DNA of 64,000 bases from JADCGM01 sp943368345 (GTDB lineage: Bacteria > Pseudomonadota > Alphaproteobacteria > Sphingomonadales > Sphingomonadaceae). The translations under genes were made by a program, and so were the position numbers. Shown here piece by piece: positions 1 through 8,381 of the stretch. The DNA is taken from NCBI GenBank assembly GCA_943368345.1, contig CALRKY020000006.1, positions 1 to 64,000 of the forward strand. The letters are read 5' to 3'. Every line of letters starts with the position of its first letter. The first letter of the stretch is position 1. The notes below the pieces were generated by a model that worked only from the letters and a program-made list of their open reading frames with translations, did no database searches and was not told where the DNA came from.

Positions 1-2
1 AA

Positions 3-47
3 AACGTCATATCTTGGCTCCTACTGGATCGCTCCTGATATGACGTT
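3..47. repeat. 11-bp perfect inverted repeat with 23-nt spacer
   Basis: AACGTCATATC at 3-13 is the exact reverse complement of GATATGACGTT at 37-47. There is no T-tract after either arm, so it does not look like an intrinsic terminator. It lies inside the integrated element, far from any confident gene, and could be an operator, a replication or recombination site, or a transposon end. The sequence is seen directly; the role is unknown. Confidence 0.5.
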
Positions 48-239
48 GCATCACGGCCCGGTCCAGCGGTCAAACCAGATCACGATCCCGGGCAAGATCG
101 ATTCCCGGTCTCGTTTGATGTCCGCTTTTAGGGCAAGGGCGGCGGAGCCTTAACGACCGAGATGAAAGCGCGTCGCCATCAGCAGCCCGATCATTTGAAC
201 GACCGGTTTCGGGATATCACCAATCGTCGCTGAACGGCG

Positions 240-258
240 GGGATGGGTCGGAAGCGGA
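240..258 (+). repeat. dispersed intergenic repeat, copy 1
   Basis: GGGATGGGTCGGAAGCGGA resembles the stretch at 24606-24625 with one deletion and one mismatch, and more weakly 25102-25123. Short repeats of this kind are familiar between genes in Sphingomonad chromosomes (general knowledge). Finding them in this element and in the HEPN cassette suggests spread or shared recombination history. Confidence 0.4.
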
Positions 259-379
259 ATGGCAGCTCCTGGCCGCGGTTTGCCAGCGGAACGGCCCGTT
301 CTTGGTGGTTAGCGGCCAGTCAGATTTGGGCAGTCACAAGTGCAGCAGCTTGTGGAACGTGCCTTCTTAGGAGGGTGTC

Positions 380-595
380 ATGAAACTTGTACAAGCCTTT
401 CAGGTGTATGTCAGTGTCAAGCTGGGAGTGCGTTTCCGTTCAAAGAGCAGGAGCTTTCTTCTCCCCCCCCCAATTGACCCCCAATCTACGAGGGGAAAGC
501 TGACGTTCAATCACTCGATAAGCGGATGCAATTGTAATGGCGATTGGTTGAACGAATTGCCCGCTGGGCTTGATGACGGCTTGATGGATCGCTGA
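380..595 (+). CDS. small ORF of uncertain reality (71 aa)
   Basis: The ATG at 380 is preceded by a strong AGGAGG-type ribosome site (about 369-374). The 71-residue product begins MKLVQAFQVYVSVKLG, has a proline run in the middle and matches no family I recognise. The next short ORF starts at the overlapping ATG at 595. The good ribosome site is the main support. Composition is mixed and it could be a remnant, so confidence is low. Confidence 0.2.
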   Translation: MKLVQAFQVYVSVKLGVRFRSKSRSFLLPPPIDPQSTRGKLTFNHSISGCNCNGDWLNELPAGLDDGLMDR

Positions 596-809
596 TGGCC
601 AAGCGCTGGCGGGAGCGCGCAACGGCTGACTTTAAGCGGCTGGGCATGATGGGCTTGGTCACGCCGTTACCCAACACGCCGAAGCGACATAATGGCGATC
701 AACGAGGCGTATACGGCGCGCAATCCGCGTCCGTGAGATGACCGCGGGCATTCGGCCTTCAATAGTGCTCCTGAAACGCTCACGACGGTCAAGATGTCTA
801 GAAGGAGGC

Positions 810-1517
810 TCATTGTGTCACCGATTTACCCTCACGCCACCTTGCGCGCATCGCCTCGATTGATGGCGACATCCCGCCGATCTTTTCAGCCGGTGCGAGG
901 GCTTCGACTTCCTCGCGTGTCGGCTGACGGAACGTGCGGGGCGCTTTGACGGGCGCGGCACTACAGGCAAGGCCGAACTCGCGCATGATCGCATCGATTG
1001 CTTCCGGGTCCACCTTTTCGCTTGGTACGGGCCGGTGCGCTTCAGCCGCCCTTTGCGTCAGCTCAATGCGGTAGAGCTGCATCCGGCGCTCCGAAAGCAG
1101 CGGCCCGACATGTGTTCGAAGCTCGCCAGCTGTCGGCATGAACCGGCTTCCCGGCGCGTTGACATAAGCGTTGGCGGCTTGGCGCAAGATGTCTCCGGGC
1201 ACGTCGGCAAGGTCATCGCACAACAGCCGGAAGCGGGCGCGGGCTTCGTCGGGCGATTCCTCCCGAGACATCGTGCGCAGCTTCAATTCGGCGAGGATCT
1301 TCTTCCGCATGTCGTCGCCAGCGGGGCGAAGCGCGACCTGAAATTCTGCCGCCAGCGTTGCCAGTTCGGCGGACTTCGTCAGTGCAGACTGAGGCGGGCC
1401 GTACCATTCATCGCCTGCCAAGCTGCTGGCCGGCAGCCATGGCGGCAATGTCGGCGAGGACGGGATCCCGGAATTGCCCGGCGGCGTAGCGGGAGGTCTG
1501 TTGGCGGGAAGCGACAT
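810..1517 (-). CDS. phage-type protein, possible helicase loader (G39P/P-like)
   Basis: This 235-residue protein is the last gene of the minus-strand cargo series of the integrated element. Start: the ATG at 1517 has AAGGA eight bases upstream and overlaps the upstream gene by about 110 bases. The N-terminal 50 residues are rich in Pro and Ser. The middle (about 60-140) reads as an alpha-helical stretch ending in FMPTAGELRTHV, which resembles the 'P-T-x-x-E-I' signature of G39P-type replicative helicase loader/inhibitor proteins. It follows a winged-helix initiator-like gene, the usual O-then-P order of phage replication modules. The functional call is inference from context and a short motif; otherwise hypothetical. 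Confidence 0.5.
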   Translation of the reverse strand: MSLPANRPPATPPGNSGIPSSPTLPPWLPASSLAGDEWYGPPQSALTKSAELATLAAEFQVALRPAGDDMRKKILAELKLRTMSREESPDEARARFRLLCDDLADVPGDILRQAANAYVNAPGSRFMPTAGELRTHVGPLLSERRMQLYRIELTQRAAEAHRPVPSEKVDPEAIDAIMREFGLACSAAPVKAPRTFRQPTREEVEALAPAEKIGGMSPSIEAMRARWREGKSVTQ

Positions 1518-2127
1518 GTGGTTGATCCTTCGGAGCGTAAACGGTGTGCCAGCCTTTGCGGACAGCGAGGTCCAGCATGTCGCCGGGCGGCCATCCGGCA
1601 TCGTTCAGCTTCGACAGTTCGCTGATGGTGAGTTGCGCCGCGCGCTCGGTTAGCGGCTTCCGGATGCTGCGGCGGTACTGAACGAATCCTGCCCATTGCT
1701 CGGCAGGGACCCAATCAGGAATGATTCCAAGCTGACCCACTCGCGCGCCCGTCGCGCGTGCCACCGAAGAAGGCGTAGCCTTCTGAGGTATGATGGTTCT
1801 TGACGGTTTGTCCGAAACGGCTTCGGGGGTCGGCGTCGTTCGTTTCGGGGGTGAAGTCGCTTCGGGGGCGGAGTCGCTTCGGGGGTGAACGGTGTAATTG
1901 CAGCCCTTGCCGGGACGCTCGATGCGAGTCAGATGCCCAGCCTCGACAAGCCGCTTTATCGACGCCTGAATGGTGCGGTCGGACTTGCTGCACTTCTTGA
2001 CCAGTGTCGCCATTGAAGGCCACGCACCGCCTTCGTCATTGGCGCAATCTGCCAACGCAAGCAGAACGATCTTGTCGCTGTCCGGCAGCGGCGTGTCCCA
2101 TACGCGGGTCATAACCCGAACGCTCAT
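1408..2127 (-). CDS. winged-helix replication initiator-like protein (phage O-type)
   Basis: This 239-residue protein has an N-terminal winged-helix domain at about residues 5-80 (VLLALADCANDEGGAWPSMA, then a recognition-helix segment around SKSDRTIQASIKRL). This is the arrangement of phage replication protein O and 'helix-turn-helix domain' plasmid/phage initiators that bind the origin. A Thr/Pro-rich linker (about 85-130) leads to a helical C-terminus. The start at 2127 shares an ATGA overlap with the stop of the HNH gene, so the two are translationally coupled. It probably acts with the downstream loader-like protein to replicate the element. Family placement is moderately sure; the exact role is inferred. 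Confidence 0.6.
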   Translation of the reverse strand: MSVRVMTRVWDTPLPDSDKIVLLALADCANDEGGAWPSMATLVKKCSKSDRTIQASIKRLVEAGHLTRIERPGKGCNYTVHPRSDSAPEATSPPKRTTPTPEAVSDKPSRTIIPQKATPSSVARATGARVGQLGIIPDWVPAEQWAGFVQYRRSIRKPLTERAAQLTISELSKLNDAGWPPGDMLDLAVRKGWHTVYAPKDQPHVASRQQTSRYAAGQFRDPVLADIAAMAAGQQLGRR

Positions 2128-2462
2128 TCGTTGCCCCGTCGGGCATCGCAAGGCATGCACAGCGTTTGCATGTTATCGAACGTCGTCTCGCCACCCTTCG
2201 AAACAGGGTGGATATGGTCACAGCAACGGTTGGAGTCAGCGTCGCATTTCAGGCAAGCCCTGCCGTCGCGGTCAAATACGGCTTGCTGCAATTCTTCCGG
2301 TATCGTACCGCCGCCACGCTCCCGGTACCGAGCCTGCCGAATGGCCGCACCCGACCGCGTAGACTGCTCGGCGTCCTCGAAGCGTTCGGCAGCGGCAACC
2401 AGCTCCTCGCCGGATAGATTGGCATTGACCAATTCGCGGATAACGGCGGCGGAGAGGCTCAC
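2124..2462 (-). CDS. HNH endonuclease
   Basis: This 112-residue HNH-fold nuclease has a zinc-type CxxC (CLKC), then the DHIHP active-site segment (His metal ligand and general base), an Asn in the TFDNMQ segment and a closing CMPC. This is a classic Cys4 HNH. A GTG start at 2462 is chosen because GGGAGG stands seven bases upstream and the domain begins soon after; longer in-frame starts would run into the upstream AlpA gene. It overlaps the next gene by ATGA. In phage-like elements such nucleases assist packaging or DNA processing, but a homing or defence role cannot be excluded. Confidence 0.75.
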   Translation of the reverse strand: MSLSAAVIRELVNANLSGEELVAAAERFEDAEQSTRSGAAIRQARYRERGGGTIPEELQQAVFDRDGRACLKCDADSNRCCDHIHPVSKGGETTFDNMQTLCMPCDARRGNE

Positions 2463-2497
2463 CGGTCGCCTCCCGTTTTGGACATGAGGCACATGTC

Positions 2498-2692
2498 CTA
2501 AACGCCAGCGTTCATGAGTTCGGTGATGTCCCGGCTTTTCCAAGCCGTGATACCCGGCCCCAATTTGACTGCTGGGGGATAGCGGCCTGATTTCACCCCG
2601 GCCCACCACGTTGATCTTCCGATCGGGATTAGGCGCAGAACTTCGGGCAAGCGCAGGAGCGATTCTTCGGCATTGGCGTTACTAGTCGACAT
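2498..2692 (-). CDS. AlpA-family transcriptional regulator
   Basis: This 64-residue protein has the AlpA/excisionase-like winged-helix signature: LLRLPEVLRLIPIGRSTWW, then VKSGRYPPAVKLGPG and W(K)SRDI. AlpA proteins activate excision or integrase genes of P4-like prophages and islands. It is placed two genes after the integrase, where such regulators are normally found. It probably controls integrase or cargo expression. Confidence 0.8.
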   Translation of the reverse strand: MSTSNANAEESLLRLPEVLRLIPIGRSTWWAGVKSGRYPPAVKLGPGITAWKSRDITELMNAGV

Positions 2693-2779
2693 GAAAAGCC
2701 TCGGCGTTTGAGAACGACGGGACTTAGCTGGACCGATCTAGACAGGAATACAGGGCAACTAATTTCGAAAAATGCTACC

Positions 2780-3238
2780 CTACTTACTCAGTTTGTAAGC
2801 GCGCTTGATAGTTTCTTCCGACACTCCACGCTCTTCCGCCACGGCCGCGCACGCCAACTCGTGAGGGGTGCCGTTGCCCCGCTGGTCACGCGGTATTGCT
2901 CGAAGACGGTCTCGTTCCACGCGCACATCGAAGGTAATTTCGCCAATCTCATTTTGCGAAAATAGCGCCCTGCGTTGGCTGGCGACGCTCCCGCCAAATG
3001 CCGCGTCAAGTGTTTTCAATGTGGAATTTTGATCGAGGAAGGATCTCAATCGAATGGCGAGCTCCGAGAGTATGTGCAAAGGTATGTCGCTAATCTGTTC
3101 GCCATCTAAACTGAAATGGTCCAGGTAGCGCTTGACAACATGGATCGACGTTTTCTTGAAATTTCGCTTGTCCACAATGGCCTCAAGTTCGAGCAGCGTG
3201 ATTTTGCTTGGCGGATTGGTCGACGTGGTCATAATCAC
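2780..3238 (-). CDS. hypothetical protein downstream of the integrase
   Basis: This 152-residue, largely helical protein belongs to no family I recognise. Its C-terminus (ELACAAVAEERGVSEETIKR) looks like a helix-turn-helix, suggesting DNA binding. The GTG start at 3238 overlaps the integrase stop (GTGA); an ATG six bases further in is the alternative. Coupling to the integrase suggests co-expression. It may be a directionality or regulatory factor, but this is only inference. Its base composition is lower in GC than the core genome around it. Confidence 0.55.
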   Translation of the reverse strand: MIMTTSTNPPSKITLLELEAIVDKRNFKKTSIHVVKRYLDHFSLDGEQISDIPLHILSELAIRLRSFLDQNSTLKTLDAAFGGSVASQRRALFSQNEIGEITFDVRVERDRLRAIPRDQRGNGTPHELACAAVAEERGVSEETIKRAYKLSK

Positions 3239-4500
3239 CGCCTAGGGCCAAATAGCAACTCGTTGGCGGGTCTGAGACCCTCGGTAATGAGTCCGGCCCA
3301 TGTTAGAGATATTTCGGATCGCCGGGCCATAAAGGCCGCGCGGTTGTATGCCATCTCCACCCGGTTCTTAGAAACATGCGCGAGCATCAGATCGATCACC
3401 GCGCGATCGCTGGCATGTCCTTCGCGTTCCGCGCGCTCGTTCATGATGGTCGAGAATGTCGCCCGCCAGCCATGAGGAACATGCCGACCCTGAAAGCCAG
3501 CACGGTTATAGAAATAGCCGATCGCGTTCTCGCTCATTGGCGCGTGGAAGCTGCGGCTGCTGGGGAACACATATTTGCTACGTCCAGTCAGTTGTCGAAC
3601 CGTCGTAAGGATCTCAACGGCTGCAGGTGCCAGTTGGACGACAAACTCCTCTCGAACGTCTGCCTTGCGAGCCGCTGTCAGCTTCATCTTCGCAGCGGGT
3701 ATGCGCCAGAGGGGCTGATCGGTGTCGAGCGCCTCGAACTCGCTCCATTCCGCCCTGCGTAATACGCCGGGACGTACAGCGGTCAACGCCAACAAGCGAG
3801 ACGCCAATTTCGTCACCGGCGAAGCTGTCGTTCTCTCTACTGCCGTCAGGAACGCACGGGCCTCGCCGAGGTCCGCAAGCGCAGACTGACGCCCCTTAGT
3901 CGGCAGCGGTTTCAGAGCACTTCGCACGATGGCGGCGGGGTCATTGTCGCATATGCCCGAGGCAATACCGTAAACGAAGACGCCCGACATACGCTGGCGT
4001 AGCCGCCGTGCGGTCTCGATTGCTGGGCGCTGTTCGACCGCGCGTAACGCGTCCAACACCATGACCGGCGTTATGGCGCGAATCGGAAGCGATCCAAGCG
4101 CCGGGAATATGTCGCGTGTCAGGCTGCCGATAACATCATCGGCGTGTGTGTCCGTCCATTTGGCCTTGTGCAGGTTGTGCCAAGCGGTAGCGACCGTCTT
4201 GAAGGTGTTTTCAGCGTCGATAGCCCCGGCGGCCGCGGCAACCTTTCTCTCGATGCTTGGGTCGCGTCCATCACGAAGTAGTGCACGAGCTGCGTCGCGC
4301 TTCTCGCGTGCCTCGACCAGCTTGACCTCGGGGTATGGGCCAAACGTCAGCAGCTTTTCCTTGCCACCAGCGCGAAACTTCATGCGCCAAGATCTGAGAC
4401 CCGAAGTGCCAACGTACAAATAAAGGCCATGGCTGTCTGACAGCTTGTAGGGCTTCTCTTTGGGCTTCGCGGATCGCGCCTGGATATCGGTCAACGCCAT
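3235..4500 (-). CDS. tyrosine recombinase, P4-type integrase
   Basis: This 421-residue protein has an N-terminal arm-binding domain (MALTDIQARSAKPKEKPYKL, DUF4102-type), a SAM-like core-binding domain (about 95-190) and a catalytic domain. Visible catalytic elements are Arg in AVRPGVLR, His-x-x-Arg in HGWRATFS, the third His box LAHVSKN and the Tyr in MAYNRAAF. P4-type integrases insert into tRNA 3' ends; this one starts 157 bases from the 3' end of tRNA-Ser. It defines the right boundary of the element. Length and motifs are complete, so it is probably functional. Confidence 0.93.
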   Translation of the reverse strand: MALTDIQARSAKPKEKPYKLSDSHGLYLYVGTSGLRSWRMKFRAGGKEKLLTFGPYPEVKLVEAREKRDAARALLRDGRDPSIERKVAAAAGAIDAENTFKTVATAWHNLHKAKWTDTHADDVIGSLTRDIFPALGSLPIRAITPVMVLDALRAVEQRPAIETARRLRQRMSGVFVYGIASGICDNDPAAIVRSALKPLPTKGRQSALADLGEARAFLTAVERTTASPVTKLASRLLALTAVRPGVLRRAEWSEFEALDTDQPLWRIPAAKMKLTAARKADVREEFVVQLAPAAVEILTTVRQLTGRSKYVFPSSRSFHAPMSENAIGYFYNRAGFQGRHVPHGWRATFSTIMNERAEREGHASDRAVIDLMLAHVSKNRVEMAYNRAAFMARRSEISLTWAGLITEGLRPANELLFGPRR

Positions 4501-4656
4501 GATACCCCCTTATAGCGATACCACTACCCCAAATATACCCCACATTTGATTTGGATGCAGGGGTATTGCAGCGGACCGCCCTGGACGCATCTATGGGAAT
4601 ATGTCTAAGTAAAACAATGGTTTTTGGACTAATTCGGACGGATATGGAGGGTTAGG
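4501..4656 (-). promoter_or_regulatory. integrase upstream region between int and tRNA-Ser
   Basis: About 155 bases, more AT-rich than the flanking chromosome, hold the integrase promoter and presumably the arm sites. The integration core should lie at its edge in the tRNA 3' end (4657 to about 4690). No second copy of the tRNA 3' end is seen between 1 and 4656, so the partner att site is beyond the window. Confidence 0.4.
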
Positions 4657-4746
<90 letters not shown>

Positions 4747-4918
4747 GCAAGGGGCGACGCCCGCATCCGGGCGAAGTCGAGCGGCGGCATATAGGCGATC
4801 CGGTGGGGATTTGCCAAGCGTTGCTGCAATTGGCAGCGCACGTGCTCTACAACGCCGCTTTGGCCCGCCCTATATGGGTTGCACTGCCCGGTGGGGCGGT
4901 TAGGATGACGACGAGGCC

Positions 4919-5284
4919 ATGACCAGCATTTCGAACGATACGCCGCCCCTTTCCGGAGAAGCTCCGACCGCCACCTTCGGGCTGGGCGATGTGGTGCGCC
5001 ACAAATATTTCCCGTTCCGTGGCATCATTTTCGATGTCGATTTCCAGTTCGCCAACAGCGAGGAATGGTGGGAGGCGATCCCCGAAGAGGTGCGTCCGCG
5101 CAAGGACCAGCCCTTTTACCACCTGCTCGCCGAGAATGACGAATCCGCCTATGTCGCCTATGTCAGCCAGCAGAATTTGCTCCCCGACGACAGCGGCGAA
5201 CCCGTCCGCCACCCCGCCGTGGGGCAAATGTTCGAAGACGGCGGTGACGGACGCTATGTGCTGAAACGCCAGCACGCGAATTGA
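4919..5284 (+). CDS. hspQ: heat shock protein HspQ (YccV-like)
   Basis: This 121-residue member of the HspQ / hemimethylated-DNA-binding YccV family has the diagnostic core VRHKYFPFRGIIFDVD, EEWWEAIPEE and the QPFYHLLAE..YVAYVSQQNL block. In E. coli HspQ is a specificity factor for Lon-mediated proteolysis. Length is slightly above the family norm because of an N-terminal Thr/Pro-rich extension of about 18 residues. GAGG lies just upstream of the ATG. It ends convergently 11 bases from the PL14-like gene. Confidence 0.85.
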   Translation: MTSISNDTPPLSGEAPTATFGLGDVVRHKYFPFRGIIFDVDFQFANSEEWWEAIPEEVRPRKDQPFYHLLAENDESAYVAYVSQQNLLPDDSGEPVRHPAVGQMFEDGGDGRYVLKRQHAN

Positions 5285-5295
5285 CCACCAACCCC

Positions 5296-6615
5296 TCAAT
5301 AAGGCAGCAGCTTCGTTGACAGGGTCAGCGCGCCATAGGTGACGCCCATCGGACGCGGGGCCTTGATGCCGGTGCCGCCTTCATAGGTGTCGAGCCAGAT
5401 TTCCGACGGCAGCGTGTCGGCATTGGCGGTGGTGCGCCAGATGATGCCGGTCATCACCGACACGCAGCGTCCGTTGACCCAGACCGCGTTGATGCCGTCG
5501 GCGACCGGCGTGCCATCCGGGGCGATGCTGTTCATCTGGACCATTTCGTCAATGGTCACCGGCACCGCCTTGGCGAATACCCCGGTGCTGGGGGCGCTGT
5601 CGCCATTCACCGAGGCGCGGTTGTAGCGATAGGCGTAAAGCTGCATGTTGATCCAGCCAGCGGCGAACGGATCGGTACCGTGGACTTGGCGCTGGAGACG
5701 CGCCGACCAGCCGGTGCCATCGGCGAGGCGTCCGCCCCATCCCGCCTTCGCCGGGCGGCGGTCCCCCATGCCAGTGTTGGCAAGGCCCGGCCATTTGCCG
5801 CCAGTGTCGGTCCACCAATCGGCGGCGACCATCATGGTATAGCGCAGGAACATCCGCTCGGCGCGCATCGCCGGCGGAATGCTGTAGATGGCCGAGGTAG
5901 CGGTATCACCGCCTGTCGGTACGAACGCCCACAGCGACCCATCGGCCAGGATGACATTCCGGTCGTTCAACCAGCCCTGAACCGCCTTTGCCTTCCAGTC
6001 GGCCCCGGAGATCTGCATCAGGATGTCGGCGGCGGTGCCGTCGGCAGCGACCGGTGACACCGGATGGATCGGGTGCGGCCAGGGGGTATAGGCGGTCAGC
6101 GTCTGGGACCCGTACTGGACAGCGGTGGTGGTCAGTTCCAGCGTCAGTTGATCGCCCGGCGCCACCGGACAATCATCAAAGGCAATCAGGATCGGCCCGG
6201 TGGTTGCCAGCGTCGGCTTTGTCCCGAGCGGCAGATAGGTGGTGGCATTGAGATTGGTGTCGCGCGTCGCGGCGCAGCGGGTCGTGCCATTCACCACCAG
6301 GGCCGGTCGCACGGCCGGGTCAACCGCCTCCCGGCTGTTGAAGGTGATATTGGTCCCGCCGCTGCGCACCAGCGCAATGTTGGTCCCCTGCACCGCGAAC
6401 CGCACGGTCTGGACCCGGTCAAGATCATTGACCAGCACCGCGCCGAGCGAAGACCCGGTCCAGTCCCCCAGCCGTTTCGACCAGTTGAGGCCGAGCGCAC
6501 CGTTATAGGCATCGCGGGTCGCGCTTTCGGTCCAGGTGGTGAACACATCGGCGGCGAGCGTCGGTGTGGCAAGGCACAGGGCGGACGCGGCAGCGAATCG
6601 GAAACTTGTCGACAT
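5296..6615 (-). CDS. secreted polysaccharide lyase family 14-like protein
   Basis: This 439-residue protein has a signal peptide (MSTSFRFAAASALCLATPTLA). The C-terminal half carries GGKWPGLANTG, GTGWSARLQRQ, a LYAYRY strand, ITIDEMVQMN-like and WLDTYEGGTG segments. These recall the PL14 / heparinase-II-like jelly-roll lyases (alginate or glucuronan cleavage). The first 200 residues look like a separate beta-rich domain, possibly GDSL-esterase-accessory or carbohydrate-binding. It would act in the periplasm or outside the cell. It is divergent from the TIR operon and shares its upstream region. The family call rests on motif resemblance only. Confidence 0.55.
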   Translation of the reverse strand: MSTSFRFAAASALCLATPTLAADVFTTWTESATRDAYNGALGLNWSKRLGDWTGSSLGAVLVNDLDRVQTVRFAVQGTNIALVRSGGTNITFNSREAVDPAVRPALVVNGTTRCAATRDTNLNATTYLPLGTKPTLATTGPILIAFDDCPVAPGDQLTLELTTTAVQYGSQTLTAYTPWPHPIHPVSPVAADGTAADILMQISGADWKAKAVQGWLNDRNVILADGSLWAFVPTGGDTATSAIYSIPPAMRAERMFLRYTMMVAADWWTDTGGKWPGLANTGMGDRRPAKAGWGGRLADGTGWSARLQRQVHGTDPFAAGWINMQLYAYRYNRASVNGDSAPSTGVFAKAVPVTIDEMVQMNSIAPDGTPVADGINAVWVNGRCVSVMTGIIWRTTANADTLPSEIWLDTYEGGTGIKAPRPMGVTYGALTLSTKLLPY

Positions 6616-6676
6616 GGCATCGGCCCCTTCACGGATTGGATGGAGGGAGTCGTAGGCCCAACCGGGCCGTGTGCAG

Positions 6677-6692
6677 CGTGACGGGCGTCACG
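6677..6692. promoter_or_regulatory. Crp/Fnr-type palindrome GTGA-N6-TCAC
   Basis: CGTGAC-GGGC-GTCACG (6677-6692) is a perfect palindrome with the GTGA-N6-TCAC spacing of Crp-family sites. An additional half-site-like GTGACGCC lies at 6728-6735, mirroring GGCGTCAC at 6684-6691. The site is 87 bases upstream of the TIR gene and 62 bases from the divergent PL14-like start. A Crp/Fnr regulator with a Crp-like recognition helix closes the same locus (10634-11365), making it the likely binder by inference. Confidence 0.55.
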
Positions 6693-6778
6693 GCAGACCG
6701 TGGGAAATGTTACAATTTCATTATGGGGTGACGCCTGCCTGCAACTCTGCCACACTCCGTTCATCAACTGGGGGTGGC

Positions 6779-8380
6779 ATGGTGGGGACCAGCGCAGCGC
6801 CGGAGATTGGGACGCGGTTTCGCGCTTTCATCAGTTATAGCCACCGCGATGCCGCGATTGCCGGATGGCTGCACCGCAGCCTGGAGGGGTACCGGGTCCC
6901 CAAACATCTGATCGGCAGCAGCACCACCGTAGGCTTTGATCCGGTCCCGGCCCGGCTCACCCCGATTTTCCGGGACCGGGAAGATCTGCCGGCGGCCACC
7001 GACCTGTCAGCGGCGGTGAAGGCGGCGCTGGCGGTGTCCGACAGTCTGATCGTCATCTGCTCCCCGGCTGCCGCCGCCTCCCACTGGGTGGCGCGGGAGA
7101 TCGAGACTTTCCATGCCCTGCACCCGACCCGTCCGGTGCTGCTCGCCATTGCGGAGGGGGAACCCACCGACAGCTTCCCGCCCGCCATCCGTGCGCTCGC
7201 CGCCGAGCCGCTTGCCGCCGACTTGCGCAAATCCGGGGACGGGCGGCGGCTCGGCCTGCTGAAACTGGTGGCAGGGATCACCAGCCTGCCGCTCGACCGG
7301 CTGGCGCAGCGCGATGCCCAGCGGCGACAGCGGCGCGTGATGGCCGTCACGCTGGCGGCGGTCGCGGCGCTGATACTGATGTCGGTGCTGCTGACGTTCG
7401 CTGTCCTTGCGCGATCCGAGTCCGAACGTCAGCGGCAACAGGCAGAGGGACTTGTCGAATATATGCTGACCGACTTGCGCGACAGACTGAAAGGCGTCGG
7501 ACGGCTCGACGTCATGACGGCGGTCAACGAGCGGGCGATGGCTTATTATGGTGAGCAGGGGGATTTGACAGATTTGCCGCCGGAGAGCCTGGAGCGCCGC
7601 GCGCGGATCTTGCATGCGATGGGGGAGGATGACCAAACCCGTGGGCAGCTCAATTTGGCGCGGGCCAAATATCGGGAAGCGCATCGGACGACCAGTGCGC
7701 TACTCGCCCAGTCACCGGATGATCCGGAACGCGTCTTTGCTCAGGCGCAAAGCGACTATTGGCTGGGCTATGTCGCCTATTCAACGCGCGACCGGCCCAC
7801 TGCGCTGAGATACTGGACTGCCTACAAGGCGCGCGCCGATCAACTCCTGCGGCTCAGACCACGAGATACCCGATCCTATCTCGAAGTGGCTTATGCTGAT
7901 GGCAACCTGTGCACCTACCATTTGGCCGCCCCGGCCAATCCCGCTGCGGCAACGCCCCTCTGTGATCGGTCGCTTGACCAGATGCGACGGGTTGCCGATC
8001 TGAAACGGCATGACGCCGCCGCAGAAGGTGACCTCGCCAACCGCATCGCATGGGCCGCCGACGCCGCTCTTGCCGGTGGCAACCTCGCCCGCAGCCTGAC
8101 GTTGCGGACGGAACAAGAGCGGTTGGTCGCCAAACTGATCGCCGCGGACCCTGACAACCGGGATCATCATGACACCTGGGCAACGGTACAGATAGCGCTC
8201 GCCGATCTTCACCAAGCACGGGGGAACAAGGCGGCGGCACGGCAATCACTCGATGCAGCTGTCAAGTCAGTGCAAAATCTGATCGCATTTGATCCAAGAA
8301 ATGCAGAATGGCGCGGCCGGCTGCGACTAATTGCCCGGAAGCAGGCCGGTTATTCCAGTCTTCAGAGCAGGGAGAAATAG
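6779..8380 (+). CDS. membrane-anchored TIR-domain protein with TPR-like C-terminus
   Basis: This 533-residue protein has three parts. The TIR-like domain at about 12-150 shows FISYSH at 17-22, RDREDLPA, and SPAAAASHWVAREIE. Glu107 in the W-x-x-x-E position matches the catalytic Glu of NAD-cleaving TIRs. A single transmembrane helix at about 188-210 follows a basic stretch (RRQRR), so the TIR is expected in the cytosol. The C-terminal half (220-533) has TPR-like helical repeats. The ATG at 6779 is chosen for GGGGGTGG just upstream. It is the first gene of a three-gene operon (1- and 12-base gaps). It may make a nucleotide signal or consume NAD; function is inferred. Confidence 0.8.
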   Translation: MVGTSAAPEIGTRFRAFISYSHRDAAIAGWLHRSLEGYRVPKHLIGSSTTVGFDPVPARLTPIFRDREDLPAATDLSAAVKAALAVSDSLIVICSPAAAASHWVAREIETFHALHPTRPVLLAIAEGEPTDSFPPAIRALAAEPLAADLRKSGDGRRLGLLKLVAGITSLPLDRLAQRDAQRRQRRVMAVTLAAVAALILMSVLLTFAVLARSESERQRQQAEGLVEYMLTDLRDRLKGVGRLDVMTAVNERAMAYYGEQGDLTDLPPESLERRARILHAMGEDDQTRGQLNLARAKYREAHRTTSALLAQSPDDPERVFAQAQSDYWLGYVAYSTRDRPTALRYWTAYKARADQLLRLRPRDTRSYLEVAYADGNLCTYHLAAPANPAAATPLCDRSLDQMRRVADLKRHDAAAEGDLANRIAWAADAALAGGNLARSLTLRTEQERLVAKLIAADPDNRDHHDTWATVQIALADLHQARGNKAAARQSLDAAVKSVQNLIAFDPRNAEWRGRLRLIARKQAGYSSLQSREK

Positions 8381-8381
8381 A

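Larger units (their letters stand above)
48..809. other. gene-poor end of the integrated element
   Basis: About 760 bases hold no recognisable gene. A weak small ORF lies at 380-595. It is followed by a 48-codon ORF beginning at the overlapping ATG at 595, rich in Arg and Lys near its start and without a recognised family. A copy of a dispersed GC-rich repeat lies at 240-258. The stretch may be a non-coding origin or att-proximal region, or decayed coding sequence. Nothing else was seen. Confidence 0.4.

Noticed and set aside
1035..1625. Long plus-strand reading frame
   Set aside because: It is antisense to the supported minus-strand genes with ribosome sites and domain content; it has no recognisable domain of its own.
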